A stretch of DNA of 64,000 nucleotides from Clostridia bacterium. GTDB taxonomy: Bacteria; Bacillota; Clostridia; Acetivibrionales; DSM-2933. Below, in pieces: positions 26,801 to 36,480 of this stretch. Made by a program: the position numbers and the translations under genes. The DNA is taken from NCBI GenBank assembly GCA_026418275.1, contig JAOABQ010000044.1:1-64000 (forward strand), written 5' to 3'. Numbering within the stretch: the first letter of the stretch is position 1; every line of letters begins with the position of its first letter. Below the pieces are notes generated by a model. That model searched no databases, was not told where the DNA came from, and saw only the letters and a list, made by a program, of their open reading frames with translations.

Positions 26801-28776
26801 CGAAAGATGGCACTGTTTACTACGCAAGGCTTATAAACCTTGAGCCCAATACACCTTATGATGTACGGGTATATAAAGGAAATATTACGATGGTGCTGGT
26901 ATATGAAGATACCAATAAGGAAACCAAAGACAGCTATCACCAGGTGGAGGTCAAATGGAGAGGGCTTCCCAGCTATAAATATGAACTTGCCATTAAATCG
27001 GCGGATCAAACGGATTATACCGTATTAACCGTTGCGGATCTGGAGGAATATGAGGAGATTGACGGTAAGAGAAATCCCTACTATATCGAGGAAACTGCTG
27101 AAACAGCAAGTACAAACCATAAATACTTTTATGCAAGGATTAAGTCCTCTCTGGTTCCGGTACCCGGTGGAAACGGAACTGTGGAAAGGCAGCTATTAAG
27201 ACCCAATACAAAATACTTTATTAAAGTAAGGGCGGTTAAAATCGATCCGCTGGACACAACCCTGGTATCTTTTTCAAAATATATCGGTCCCGTTTCTTTG
27301 AGAACGGAATTCAGTCAGGATGACTATGATGTAACCGACCGGGATGTAAAAAAGAAGGCAGTATTTAAGGATAAAATCAATAAATTTGAAGAAAAGCTTT
27401 ATTGGAGGATGGCGGTTGGTAATGGAATCAATAATAAAGTGCTGCTTAAGGAAGAAAAGGTGCTAAATGCCATACAGAATAACGGAAGGTATCCTTTGAC
27501 ACTGGATATATCCGAACTCGGAAGGAATGTGAATACCGATGTCATTTATATTCCGTATAATGTGGTGAGCATGCTGAACAATGAAAATAAAAGCTTAACG
27601 GTTAAAATCAATGCTGCGGAGTATACCTTAAGGCCTCGAACATTGGATATTGAAAATATGGAGGAAATAGCTTACCTCAAAGGAAACCCTACGGTAAAGG
27701 ATGTCTTGCTCAAGGTAACCGTTATTCGAAATGATAACGTAAGTGGTTCCTTACCTGCAAAAACCAAGCTGTCATCGAAAAACAACGACTTTAAAATCCT
27801 GGCTGTTGGAAGCGTCAAAACCAACGAAGAACTGAAAAAGCAATTCTATGATAAAGTGTACAATGAGGAAACAGGCATCGTACAGGAAAAACTCAATATT
27901 TTACTTAATAACAATAAGGGAACAGGTTCATCCAGCGAGATCGAACAGTATGTGACTGAGCTTGTCGGAGAAATGGAGAGTGACTTGTCCTATTATATCA
28001 ATGATACGGTAGAAGGAAAGGGGACTGCGCCTGGAATAATTGTAAATACCAAACAGGTTCAAACCTTTAGTGAGCCCTTGGTTACCCGGCTTCTACATTA
28101 TGATGAAACAGGACTTAAAATGCCTTATGTAATTTATGACGGTGAAAGCGCATGGAGAAAAATATCGCAAAACATTTTTTATACCGGGAATTCGGTGACT
28201 TTTGTAACCGAAAAAACGGGTAAATACCTTGTTCTTGCCATGATTCCCGCAACCGGCGACGTGCAGGCAGACCACTGGTCCAAGGACTATATCAGTACAT
28301 TGATATCCAAGTATGACCTTAGTGATGTATTCAGCTCCAACAAATCTTTTTATCCGGACAGCAATGTTACGGTAAAAGAAGCAATTCTTCTATATGAAAA
28401 GATCATGGAAAAGACAAATGAGAATATTGGGCTGGATATAAAGCAAAAAGCTAAAAAGCTTGGGCTGGATAATGTTGTTGATATGGTGAGCGTAGTAAAC
28501 GATATATCAAGGCAGCAGGCAGCCACTGTTACCATAAGGGTGTATTGCCTCAAAATGGGAGTTAATATCGACAGTCTGCAGCCAAAGCGAAGTCTTTATA
28601 TAAAGGATGAGATAGACATTGACGGCAAGTTCTATAAGTATTGTATAGAGGCTTTGGATTTAGGGGTATTTACCCTGGATGAAAGGAAGGCATTTTTACC
28701 TCAAGCACCGATCACAAGAGCGGAAATGGTTGCTGCTTTTGTAAAGCTTTTAAAACTTACAGGGGATCTGGAATAA
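23896..28776 (+). CDS. giant fibronectin type III protein with C-terminal SLH repeats
   Basis: A protein of 1626 residues with a signal peptide (1-31, ending RSYAVP) from the ATG at 23896, which follows GGAGGTATAGGCAA. Multiple fibronectin-III-like modules fill residues about 32-1160; their strand endings recur as 'PNTTYYIMVKTRL', 'PNKLYYFSVRAVN' and 'PNTPYDVRVY'. A DDYDVTDRDV linker begins a region of about 350 residues shared with the next gene, and two SLH-like repeats end the protein (from about 1455). The product should be a long wall-bound rod. It runs in tandem with a paralogue 122 bases downstream. Confidence 0.88.
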   Translation: MRNIRKILAVLLIINMVIGLIPNFWLRSYAVPLPLNIIVNSYSGGTAEIRWDNLAGTQSVVVSYHTPPNNFLTTTTNQVTNIKTISGLQDDIIYDIKVEVYDAAAAGGSKIGEGLIYFLPRISFYSNKIERGRQAVSGGGYESGTEPRLNLKWAMPKVWNAGAFVYANDPAVLGNMAASVDNIYQDGRQVSSFNFRVNISTNLSTLNSGSTQSAILIDYGNPEYSAKVSGNLGVTAGVHAVDGSGFMNFDLIGRKDLNTALPAAEAYGLPDGDVLPGVVFYMNIKPVFKNAGGNNVSLVTVGPNSAQNGSMLTGLTPYTYTPIRFMLTKDDLNNVYVKVYRINQGSLDLPGLYYEVQTSDDPAIIGDWAVKKTMTDSFFPNNSEYAVTVVTGMNPNNQVYYKIVVKTDSSSDRIESEKMPYTLIEDISKPPVPTGVTVIDMDLVTGQALNPKTNQQEDEKSTNVTISWTKPANWDQIKANNPYDPAKDIYFHFLINTYQTELTLDNNPELEANGKQYGAYPIKFRLVKYVSALSPNIRENGNYLEYTVKGFELFKGEDSDGAADNAIPNAENYPAFLLSNKVYYMQMYTTNGINKGSTALDKISDKSLTVSFTTLAGGEREVPLPKNLRLNKNEIEVIPNPEPTLSNYVEIEFDKVSVDWRNYMPDPSLSKAIYYDLYMSNSTATDSFKLIGTTQNLNADITFIGTDPQSVSIKATMRDFSPATDAYTAFGPKLTPNTTYYIMVKTRLVMQDQADRESVFTSILPVTTVSGDIKPPDESSRKPLAPTDFAVAKDGSGNPILSGSFVTLSWLKKENNVKYEIICTTAKVDPNAILSTYSSDPFYTSFKATFGSLSLDPSADPLAENFEYNNVSKVCQYSIIKWLFPNKLYYFSVRAVNKTNGNTSSWVSIPVTTMLIDSPEGMEAIQDAELGFFWMDASPNLQAEDFKIYVKGPKDRDFKLLSRAEAIVTKDGTVYYARLINLEPNTPYDVRVYKGNITMVLVYEDTNKETKDSYHQVEVKWRGLPSYKYELAIKSADQTDYTVLTVADLEEYEEIDGKRNPYYIEETAETASTNHKYFYARIKSSLVPVPGGNGTVERQLLRPNTKYFIKVRAVKIDPLDTTLVSFSKYIGPVSLRTEFSQDDYDVTDRDVKKKAVFKDKINKFEEKLYWRMAVGNGINNKVLLKEEKVLNAIQNNGRYPLTLDISELGRNVNTDVIYIPYNVVSMLNNENKSLTVKINAAEYTLRPRTLDIENMEEIAYLKGNPTVKDVLLKVTVIRNDNVSGSLPAKTKLSSKNNDFKILAVGSVKTNEELKKQFYDKVYNEETGIVQEKLNILLNNNKGTGSSSEIEQYVTELVGEMESDLSYYINDTVEGKGTAPGIIVNTKQVQTFSEPLVTRLLHYDETGLKMPYVIYDGESAWRKISQNIFYTGNSVTFVTEKTGKYLVLAMIPATGDVQADHWSKDYISTLISKYDLSDVFSSNKSFYPDSNVTVKEAILLYEKIMEKTNENIGLDIKQKAKKLGLDNVVDMVSVVNDISRQQAATVTIRVYCLKMGVNIDSLQPKRSLYIKDEIDIDGKFYKYCIEALDLGVFTLDERKAFLPQAPITRAEMVAAFVKLLKLTGDLE

Positions 28777-28897
28777 TACCCTGGTACAGTGTAAATAGGG
28801 ATATTCCATAAATGAGGTACCCTATTTCATGGAGCTGAGTATAAGGGATAAAACCGTGGAATAAGAAAGCGGGGAATGTAGGAGGGAGTAATACCTT

Positions 28898-31800
28898 ATG
28901 ACGATATTGAAGAAAATTCTTTGTTCCATCTTAATATTGGGATTACTATTGCAGGGGGGAGCTATCGGTCCGGCTTTTGCGGCTACCGATCCGACGCCTC
29001 AAGAACCGATGCAAATGTTAAGGAATGAGCCTCCTGCAGCAAGTCCCAACGATGCGCCGATTGGGTATAATGAATTTGACGGTTATTATGTTCATTTAAA
29101 ATGGAATCCTGTTTCATATCCCGGGGACTCCATTGCAAATTATATTAATTTATACCTTCAGGAAATAAATAAACCGTATAAACCGTCTACTCCGGCAACG
29201 TTGAAAGAAAGAAACCTTTCGGGTGACACGACGGAATTTAAAATGAAGGATTTGAAATCGGGTACAATCTATTACATGGCGGGTACTGCTTACCATATGC
29301 ACCGGGATGGGGATACGACATACTCCAGTGCGGAAGCGCCCCCGTCCAACCGGCTGAAGGTAATGACCAATATTAAGATCAATGCATATTCTTATGGCAC
29401 CAATCAAATAAAGATTGAGTGGGATGATGTATGGAATTCAGGAAGGCGAATGGATTATAAACTCTTTATATCCGAAAACAAAACCTTTTCCAATACACCC
29501 CCCATTTATATAGGGCAAGCCCAAATTGAACCTAACGGGCCGGTAAAGGTAAATGAGGCGGCGGGAAAGCTGGAATATGTCCATAATGTAAATGATCCCG
29601 GTAGGGTCTATTACATAAAAATTGCTCCGGATATTGTAGAACCTGAGTTAAAAAGAACTCCGGAAAGTGAAACTATAACGGTAAGCAGTTTCATCCTTGC
29701 AAAGACAACCAAAATGTCCACCATCGAATCCGGAACCATTTGGAAACTGGATTGGAGTCCGGTTGTAACTGGCCTTGGGGATACGGATATCCGGGTTTCC
29801 TATCAAATCTATAAGGGAAGTTTGGAAACCAGCGATATACCCCAGTATATGGCTGCTGTGGATGATACGAATTTCTTCATAACCGTACCCACGGGAGATC
29901 AAAGCAGTTATTTCATTATTCGGGCCCTCGTAACCAAGAATGGGGAAGAGGTGTATCCGGGCATTAAAATTGAATCGGATAAAATTATTGTTAAGGAACA
30001 GGATTTAGCCTATACACCTCCTGTGCCCGAGCTTGTGGATAAGTTTGAGAGGGCTCCGGGAGATGCGATCATAAGCTACAATGACCAATTAAAGCCAAAC
30101 AAGGCAACCATTCTTTGGCGTGCTCCAAAGAAATCGGATGGGAATATTGATTTAGATACGGCATACGATATTTGGCTTATCAATGATCCCAACCTGATCG
30201 ACCAGCCGCCGGATAATATGAAAATTGCTTCTTCATTAAAGATGGGAGACAGCAACAAAGTGATGGACGGGATGCAGCTGGTGGGATATAAATATGAGGT
30301 CCCCAATTTAACTGCGAATTCTACCTATTATTTTAAAATTGTTGCAAAAAGGACCTTTTTGGAGTATGTGAATAACAAACTTATAAACGTAACCTATACT
30401 TCCCAGCCCGCCATCAGGGTAATTATTACACCCACCGAAGGACCTATCGACCAGCCTAAAGTACCTGCAAGGCCACCTTTTAAAATTAAAAAGGGGGCGG
30501 ATGGAAGAGAATTGGTTACTGAGAATTCTGTTACAATTCAACTAAAAAATAAATGGTACGAAAAGTTTAATGAGGATACGGGAAAATGGGATTATGTAAA
30601 GACCGAGCGAGCAAGCATATCCGATGTACCCGATTATGACCCTGTTGCAAATCCTCCGGATAACCTGACCTACCGGATGGTGCAATATGACGATGGAGTA
30701 ACTTTTGATGTTGGCTGTATTGCCTATGTGGATGGAATGACCTATAACGATATTAGGCTGCTTCCTGCCAATAAAGTAACTAATTTTCCTGTAACACCTA
30801 ATGATTTAACGGAGGACCGTTTTTTAAATCCGGATAACCTAAGGCATAATGTGGATATTTCCCTTACCAACCTAAACGCCAATACATCTTATATTATCTG
30901 GGTTAGAGCAGTAAGAAAAAGTGTGAACCTTATATCGGGACCTTCCGACCCCATCGTGATTACAACCGGGCCGGTTATTCCTCCGGTGTTGGAAAAGCCC
31001 ACGGTGCCTTCCATCAACTATAGTATGCCGGGAGATGTATATGTTGATTTAGCGTGGAATTATAAAACCGGCTATAACTATAAGATTAAGTACGGTACCG
31101 TCGAGAATATAAATTCAGCTGAAGGACAGGTGGATGTTAAAGCCCAGGAACTGCTTTATTCCAGCTTTTATAAAGTTAAAAACCTTAAAGCGCAAACACT
31201 TTATTACTTTTGGATTCAGGCTGAATCGGTGAGCCAAAGCGGGCAAACCAGTCAATCGGCATGGAGCGATTCTTACAGTGTTAAAACACTGGACAATATT
31301 CCCCCCGTGACGCCAAGAGGATTTGGGGTAAGCAGCAGTCCCGGAGCCATAACAAAAAACAGTATAACTTTTGAATGGTTGAAGGAAAGCGGGATGCAGT
31401 ACCGGATAGAGATCGCCGGGGACATTAATTACAAGGATGCAAAAAGCTACAACGCAGGTGCGGTTTCAGAGTTTAAGGTTGAAGGCTTAAGGTCCAATTA
31501 TAGATATTATGCCAGGTTATATGCTTTGGATACGGCAAAAAATGTAGAATCCGAACCAACACAAAGTGTAACCGTAAGGACCGAAAGAAGTAATGATGAT
31601 TACGATGCGGACCAGGACGTTGAAAAAGTGATTGAGGGTGACTTTATTTTTAAAGATCCGTCGGTAAAGAATGACATTTGGAATGTGAAAATTATCGATG
31701 TCAATGCAGACCGTTTTGTTGAGCATGTTCAAAATGATCATAAGCTGGATTATATTGTTGATATCAGCAAGCCTCCCGCTAAAGCAAGCAAGATCAATGT

Positions 31801-32791
31801 AATGGTTTCCAACAGAGTTTTTAACGCTTTGTCGGTATTAAAAGAGAATTTAATCATATCTACCGGAGACCAAAAATATGTAGTCCGCCCGGGTACTGTT
31901 GAAATTGACAAGAGCAAGGTACCTGTCAAAACCGATGATTTTAACCTTGAACTGAGTATTTCAACCGATGCCAAAGCCGCGCAAACCAAGGCAAAGAATA
32001 TGAAGTTTAAAACTGGGATAAGCAGTGTCAAGATGAATGCATTGGATGGAATAAACCCATATCCGGTGGATGAACTTAAAAGGCCGCTTAAGGTTGTGGT
32101 CACATATGAAGATAATAATTGGTATAAGGAAGGAATTACATCCGGTGTAGTTTATGATCCGGCTTTATCCAAATGGAATAAGACTCCGACCTCCGGAAGC
32201 TATGATGTGAATAAAGGGAAAGGAAATGTCTCGTTTGAGACGAAAAAACTTGGGGATATGGCTGTAGCAGAAAGCGGAAGTGATTTTTTTGACGATATCG
32301 TCGGCCACTGGGCAGAAAACGCCATCAATAATGTTGCTTCTATACACGAACTCAAGAGTATCAAAGGAAGAAAGTTTGATCCCAATAATTACGCATCTAC
32401 TGGATATGCGGTTAAAATCATGATGGACGTGCTGGATTATAACTATGAAGAAGATTATATGATTACAGCGGCAAAATCAGGTATTATTAACTTTAGTAAT
32501 GCGGAAGACCCGCAAAGTTTATGCAAACGTGAGAATGCGGTTGCGATGGTTGTCAGGGTATACGAGATTAAAAGCGGTAATGAGGCCATTCCTGCAATCA
32601 ACAAGCCTGCAAATTATATCGATATGGGGCAGGTAAGCCGGGAACTTTATCCAAGAGTTAAATTTGCAGTGGAAAACGGACTGGTAAACGGTAAAACAAG
32701 TAGTACTTTGGCACCCAAGGAACCTGTAACCCGGGGTGAGGTCATGGCGCTTCTGGAAAAGATGCTGGCATACATTGGTGAAATCGAATAA
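28898..32791 (+). CDS. large fibronectin type III / SLH surface protein, paralogue of the preceding gene
   Basis: A 1297-residue protein: signal peptide (1-29, ending AFAAT), fibronectin-III-like modules to about residue 900 (strand ends 'SGTIYYMAGTAYH', 'ANSTYYFKIVAKR', 'QTLYYFWIQAES'), a DDYDADQDV linker, a module similar to that of the upstream gene, and C-terminal SLH repeats ('DDIVGHWAENAINNVASI' and 'PKEPVTRGEVMALLEKML'). ATG follows GTAGGAGGGAGTAATACCTT. The stop lies at the very edge of a 109-bp repeat that begins at 32792. Probably a cell-wall-anchored adhesin or S-layer-associated protein. Confidence 0.88.
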   Translation: MTILKKILCSILILGLLLQGGAIGPAFAATDPTPQEPMQMLRNEPPAASPNDAPIGYNEFDGYYVHLKWNPVSYPGDSIANYINLYLQEINKPYKPSTPATLKERNLSGDTTEFKMKDLKSGTIYYMAGTAYHMHRDGDTTYSSAEAPPSNRLKVMTNIKINAYSYGTNQIKIEWDDVWNSGRRMDYKLFISENKTFSNTPPIYIGQAQIEPNGPVKVNEAAGKLEYVHNVNDPGRVYYIKIAPDIVEPELKRTPESETITVSSFILAKTTKMSTIESGTIWKLDWSPVVTGLGDTDIRVSYQIYKGSLETSDIPQYMAAVDDTNFFITVPTGDQSSYFIIRALVTKNGEEVYPGIKIESDKIIVKEQDLAYTPPVPELVDKFERAPGDAIISYNDQLKPNKATILWRAPKKSDGNIDLDTAYDIWLINDPNLIDQPPDNMKIASSLKMGDSNKVMDGMQLVGYKYEVPNLTANSTYYFKIVAKRTFLEYVNNKLINVTYTSQPAIRVIITPTEGPIDQPKVPARPPFKIKKGADGRELVTENSVTIQLKNKWYEKFNEDTGKWDYVKTERASISDVPDYDPVANPPDNLTYRMVQYDDGVTFDVGCIAYVDGMTYNDIRLLPANKVTNFPVTPNDLTEDRFLNPDNLRHNVDISLTNLNANTSYIIWVRAVRKSVNLISGPSDPIVITTGPVIPPVLEKPTVPSINYSMPGDVYVDLAWNYKTGYNYKIKYGTVENINSAEGQVDVKAQELLYSSFYKVKNLKAQTLYYFWIQAESVSQSGQTSQSAWSDSYSVKTLDNIPPVTPRGFGVSSSPGAITKNSITFEWLKESGMQYRIEIAGDINYKDAKSYNAGAVSEFKVEGLRSNYRYYARLYALDTAKNVESEPTQSVTVRTERSNDDYDADQDVEKVIEGDFIFKDPSVKNDIWNVKIIDVNADRFVEHVQNDHKLDYIVDISKPPAKASKINVMVSNRVFNALSVLKENLIISTGDQKYVVRPGTVEIDKSKVPVKTDDFNLELSISTDAKAAQTKAKNMKFKTGISSVKMNALDGINPYPVDELKRPLKVVVTYEDNNWYKEGITSGVVYDPALSKWNKTPTSGSYDVNKGKGNVSFETKKLGDMAVAESGSDFFDDIVGHWAENAINNVASIHELKSIKGRKFDPNNYASTGYAVKIMMDVLDYNYEEDYMITAAKSGIINFSNAEDPQSLCKRENAVAMVVRVYEIKSGNEAIPAINKPANYIDMGQVSRELYPRVKFAVENGLVNGKTSSTLAPKEPVTRGEVMALLEKMLAYIGEIE

Positions 32792-32900
32792 CTAGTGCCT
32801 CGTAACGTAATTCTTTTTTCCAGGGTATGCGAGGCACAAACAGATGAAGTTCATTTTTAACACTTTGAAACTTAAAATTTGTTGTGTTAAAAAGCACTAG
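32792..32900 (+). repeat. ~108-bp CTAGTGC-ended repeat, copy 1
   Basis: Begins CTAGTGCCTCG and ends GCACTAG. Inside, GTGCCTCG pairs with CGAGGCAC, and TTTTTAACAC pairs with GTGTTAAAAA, giving two hairpins. Near-identical units in the other orientation lie at 56555-56661 and 62700-62806. It starts directly after a stop codon. No coding potential; MITE-like. Confidence 0.85.
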
Positions 32901-32989
32901 AATGAGATATAGAAGCTATGTATTCTTTAAGGCAGCACACGTATGTGTATTTAGTGAATAAGAAAACCTGGAATTGAGGTGCAGACAAC

Positions 32990-33838
32990 ATGAAAACAGG
33001 ACCCGTAAAATTGGCTGTTATGGTTATGATATCCCTATTCTTTTTTAATAGTAACTCTTTTGCCCACGGACTTATTTATGAAACGAAACCGGTGGAAGGC
33101 AATAAGCTCCGTATTACCCTGAAATGGAGCAACCCTGAGGACGCAAAACCGGTAAGCATCAGCTACTTTCACCTGAAAAACGGAAAAGCCCTGACTATAG
33201 GATATTCTGTGAACCAAGGAACATCTACCACTACTTCTATGGATTTTGATTTATCCGGTTCCATACCACCTATCCGGATTCTTTTAAACCGTGTAGGGGA
33301 TAAGGAAAATCTCATTTTTAAGGATATCCAAAATATGGATGTAAAAGAGCACATACAGCACCTGCATGATGCCGGAATTGTAAATGGAAGAGACGGGGAA
33401 TTATTTAAGCCCTTTGACTCCATCACAAGGGCAGAGTTTATGGTTCTTATGGTAAAAGCTTTAAAACTTGAGGGTACTGCACAAAATGAAAAGGGATTCA
33501 AAGACATTCATAAACACTGGGCTAAAAATACGGTTCTTTTAGCAGTGAAACACGGACTAATTTCAGGCTATAAAGACAATACAATAAAGCCGGATAACCC
33601 TATTACTGTTGGAGAAGTTTGTGCAGTAATTTCAAGAGCTTTTACCTTTAAATCGGTAAAAAGCGGAATATATGATAAGCTAAAAAGAGATCAATGGTAT
33701 AGCGGTTTCGTAAAACAAATATTTGATGCAGAAATTTTAAAAACTTCCGATAATATATATAGGGAATTTAATGAGGGTAACTACATTAACAGGGCAGACT
33801 GTGCGATGATGGTAAGTAGAGCACTATCAACATATTAG
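32990..33838 (+). CDS. small SLH domain protein
   Basis: A 282-residue secreted protein: signal peptide (1-25, ending SFAHG), a beta-rich N-terminal domain of about 85 residues, then three SLH repeats covering about 105-282 ('LHDAGIVNGRDGELFKPFDS', 'DIHKHWAKNTVLLAVKHGLI' and 'ITVGEVCAVISRAF'). It should bind pyruvylated wall polymer by its C-terminal half. ATG follows TTGAGGTGCAGACAAC. It follows the two giant SLH genes but is separated from them by a 109-bp repeat and probably has its own promoter. Confidence 0.88.
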   Translation: MKTGPVKLAVMVMISLFFFNSNSFAHGLIYETKPVEGNKLRITLKWSNPEDAKPVSISYFHLKNGKALTIGYSVNQGTSTTTSMDFDLSGSIPPIRILLNRVGDKENLIFKDIQNMDVKEHIQHLHDAGIVNGRDGELFKPFDSITRAEFMVLMVKALKLEGTAQNEKGFKDIHKHWAKNTVLLAVKHGLISGYKDNTIKPDNPITVGEVCAVISRAFTFKSVKSGIYDKLKRDQWYSGFVKQIFDAEILKTSDNIYREFNEGNYINRADCAMMVSRALSTY

Positions 33839-34068
33839 CATCTCAAACGTATTGTTTCCTAGGACTAATAATTGTTACAGTGCGAAAAGTGCAGCTTTTC
33901 CCATCCAGTAAAGGCGAGTATTCGGTAAAACTTACAATTGATAATATGATTTGAGTCATGTATAATTTTACAGGGTGCTGCAAATAGTACCTCAGAAATT
34001 TATATGTATATCCCCATTTTAAAAAGGTAATAATTTAAACAGGGTTTTAAAGTAAAAGGGGGATGTAC

Positions 34069-34839
34069 ATGAAAAAAAAAGTCTTTACGATTAGTATGTC
34101 TTTAGTAGTGTTATTTATTATAATACTTTTTTCTGCATATTTTGTAAGAAATGCTAAGAATCCTAATTTGTCTGAAGCGGCATTTGTAAAATCCTTTAAA
34201 AGTTCAGGTGCCCATGTTATAAATAGTGAACTCTATTTCTGGGCTAGGATGGAAGATAAAATAGATGACATGGAAAAAGTAAAATCATTGGCTCTGGACT
34301 TTTCTAAAAAATTGGGGCTAATCGTAAATAACAAATATTCCAATAGAGAAATACAAAATGATCACATAAAAAAATGCGAAATAAGTGGTGTGACAGATGA
34401 CGAGGTTGTAGTAAACATCATAGTGCAGGCAAACGGAAAAACAGAAGCCGGGTCTGAAAGATTTGTGTCTGTAAGTATTGTTGAAGATATGACAACATCC
34501 GGTTTGGAGGAGGTGAAAAGGACCGCTTTAAATGTTTTTGAAAAGCACAATTTAAAACCGAAGGTAAACATGTGCATAACCGGAAATTACGACGGCAAGC
34601 TTGAGTACAATGAATTAAATGAAGTTTGTAAGCGGATATTTAAAGATGTAGAAGCGGAAAAGGTGGAAGGAATGAGAGATGAGAACTTAATCAGCGTTTC
34701 AGCGTATTCACCTTTTATAGAAGATTCTATCAAGGTTAACGGGAAAAAAATTAACCTAAACCTGGCCATTCGCTACAACTCAAGCGAAGATAAGACATAT
34801 ATATGGCTTGCAACACCCGTTATATCCACAGAATACTAG
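34069..34839 (+). CDS. ywmB: YwmB family protein
   Basis: A protein of 256 residues with an N-terminal membrane segment (about 5-25) and a YwmB (TATA-box-binding-like fold) body: 'AFVKSFKSSGAHVINSELYF', 'VVNIIVQA', 'MCITGNYDGKL' and 'ISVSAYSPFIEDSIKV'. The family is common in spore formers, lies next to murA and spoIID, and has no settled function. ATG 34069 follows AAAGGGGG at a six-base distance; an in-frame ATG at 34063 is too close. It precedes murA, the usual neighbour. Confidence 0.83.
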   Translation: MKKKVFTISMSLVVLFIIILFSAYFVRNAKNPNLSEAAFVKSFKSSGAHVINSELYFWARMEDKIDDMEKVKSLALDFSKKLGLIVNNKYSNREIQNDHIKKCEISGVTDDEVVVNIIVQANGKTEAGSERFVSVSIVEDMTTSGLEEVKRTALNVFEKHNLKPKVNMCITGNYDGKLEYNELNEVCKRIFKDVEAEKVEGMRDENLISVSAYSPFIEDSIKVNGKKINLNLAIRYNSSEDKTYIWLATPVISTEY

Positions 34840-34871
34840 AACTCTAAGTCAAACATGAAGCGGGGATTCCT

Positions 34872-34972
34872 GAAAATAGGTTTTGGGAGGTCTAGAGGGC
34901 GGCAATCCTTTTATGATGTTTTATGTTAAGGTTTTGTCATCTCCCTTAAAGCTCTAAGGGGTACCTATTTTC
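34872..34972 (+). ncRNA. possible structured leader RNA upstream of murA
   Basis: GAAAATAGGT at 34872-34881 pairs with ACCTATTTTC at about 34963-34972. Inside, GGGAG pairs with CTCCC and further short stems are possible, so about 100 bases could fold as a closed multi-stem RNA. It ends some 50 bases before the murA GTG. I cannot match it to a known riboswitch class. It could instead be a chance fold or a ywmB transcript end. Confidence 0.35.
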
Positions 34973-35023
34973 ATAATAAATACAAAAGACGAATATAGCT
35001 TATATACGAAAGGAAGAATCCAG

Positions 35024-36289
35024 GTGCCCAAATTAATAATATCTGATGGCATAGCGTTGAAAGGGAAGGTACGGATTAGTGGCGCTAAGAATTCCGTATT
35101 GCCGATTATTGCAGCGGCGCTGCTAGGTGAGGGTAATAGCGTTATTGAAGAAGTTCCTTATTTGAATGATGTAAGAATTATGTGCGAATTGTTAGAGAAT
35201 TTTGGGGCAAAGGTTGAATTTTCCGATAATAAAACCAAACTTCGGATAAGCCCCGAAATGATAAAGGATACAACTGCGCCTTATGAACTTGTAAATAAGA
35301 TGCGGGCATCTTTTTTGGTGATGGGACCTTTACTTGCCAGAATGGGAGTTGCCAGAGTTTCTCTTCCTGGTGGATGTGCGATTGGCACAAGGCCTGTTGA
35401 TTTGCATTTGAAAGGTTTTTCTGCGATGGGAGCAGAGATAACCCAAGGTCATGGCTATATTGAGGCAAAGGTTAATGGTAGGCTTAAGGGCAGCAAAATA
35501 TATTTAGACTTTCCCAGTGTTGGGGCCACTGAAAATATCATTATGGCGGCAGCGCTTGCAGATGGACAAACCATTATAGAAAACGCAGCCATAGAACCTG
35601 AAATTGTTGACTTGGCTACATATTTAACATCTATGGGCGCGGATATAAAAGGTGCAGGGACAGATACAATAAGAATTACAGGTGTGGATCACTTAAAAGG
35701 CACAAACCACGCGGTTATACCCGACCGGATTGAAGCAGGCACTTTCATGGTCGCTGCGGCTATTACAGGCGGGGACGTGCTGGTCGAAAATGTGGTGCCG
35801 GATCATTTGAAACCGGTAAGTGCAAAGCTTAGGGAAGCAGGGGTAGAAGTTTCTGAGGAATTGTCCAGCATCCGGGTCCATTCGGATGGACAATTGAAGG
35901 CAATCGATATCAAAACCCACCCATATCCTGGGTTTCCAACCGATATGCAGGCTCAAATGACTGCTTTGATGAGTAGAGCAGAAGGAACCAGCATGGTTAT
36001 CGAAACCATTTTTGAAAACAGGTTTATGCATGTAAGTGAATTAAAAAGGATGGGTGCAAATATCAAAATTGAGGGGCGGAGTGCTATCATTGAAGGAACT
36101 CCAAATCTTATGGGCGCACAAGTGAGAGCAACAGACTTAAGAGCAGGTGCAGCGCTGGTGCTTGCCGGGCTTAAGGCAGAGAGCATAACAGAGATCACTG
36201 ATATTGAGCACATTGAAAGAGGATATGTCCGGATCGATGAAAAGCTTCGTGCTTTGGGTGCCAATATTAAGCGGGTTGAGGATGAATAA
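35024..36289 (+). CDS. murA: UDP-N-acetylglucosamine 1-carboxyvinyltransferase MurA
   Basis: A 421-residue enzyme of the EPSP synthase fold that transfers enolpyruvate from PEP to UDP-GlcNAc, the first committed step of peptidoglycan synthesis. Visible key residues are Lys22 and Asn23 in 'SGAKNSVLP' and the fosfomycin-reactive Cys118 in '[13 protein letters not shown]'. '[11 protein letters not shown]' is also conserved. Start is GTG 35024 behind GAAAGGAAG. A strong terminator follows. Firmicutes often have two MurA paralogues; only one is in this window. Confidence 0.96.
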   Translation: MPKLIISDGIALKGKVRISGAKNSVLPIIAAALLGEGNSVIEEVPYLNDVRIMCELLENFGAKVEFSDNKTKLRISPEMIKDTTAPYELVNKMRASFLVMGPLLARMGVARVSLPGGCAIGTRPVDLHLKGFSAMGAEITQGHGYIEAKVNGRLKGSKIYLDFPSVGATENIIMAAALADGQTIIENAAIEPEIVDLATYLTSMGADIKGAGTDTIRITGVDHLKGTNHAVIPDRIEAGTFMVAAAITGGDVLVENVVPDHLKPVSAKLREAGVEVSEELSSIRVHSDGQLKAIDIKTHPYPGFPTDMQAQMTALMSRAEGTSMVIETIFENRFMHVSELKRMGANIKIEGRSAIIEGTPNLMGAQVRATDLRAGAALVLAGLKAESITEITDIEHIERGYVRIDEKLRALGANIKRVEDE

Positions 36290-36309
36290 ATATTGAGATA
36301 TAATATTTT

Positions 36310-36359
36310 CTAATAAAAATGGGATGTGCCATACTGAAGGTACATCCCATTTTTATTAG
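36310..36359 (+). terminator. strong terminator after murA
   Basis: CTAATAAAAATGGGATGT pairs with ACATCCCATTTTTATTAG around a short loop, a stem of about 18 bp with a T-rich 3' arm. Confidence 0.85.
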
Positions 36360-36451
36360 CGGTATTGCGAAGCGATCACCAAAAATCATCTGAGCTCGAT
36401 GCTTAAGAGATTTTTATTATATTGAGGAAATTGCTGTGTTGGAGATTGCCT

Positions 36452-36480
36452 TAAAAAAATAAAAAACCTCCCGGGGGAGG
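36452..36480 (-). terminator. terminator directly after the 113-residue membrane protein gene
   Basis: On the minus strand CCTCCCCCGGGAGG is followed by TTTTTTATTTTTTT. The stem begins at the base after the stop codon. Confidence 0.85.

Noticed and set aside
24170..31741. Several long antisense frames under the fibronectin/SLH genes
   Set aside because: Products are low-complexity mirror images of the sense frames, with no ribosome sites.
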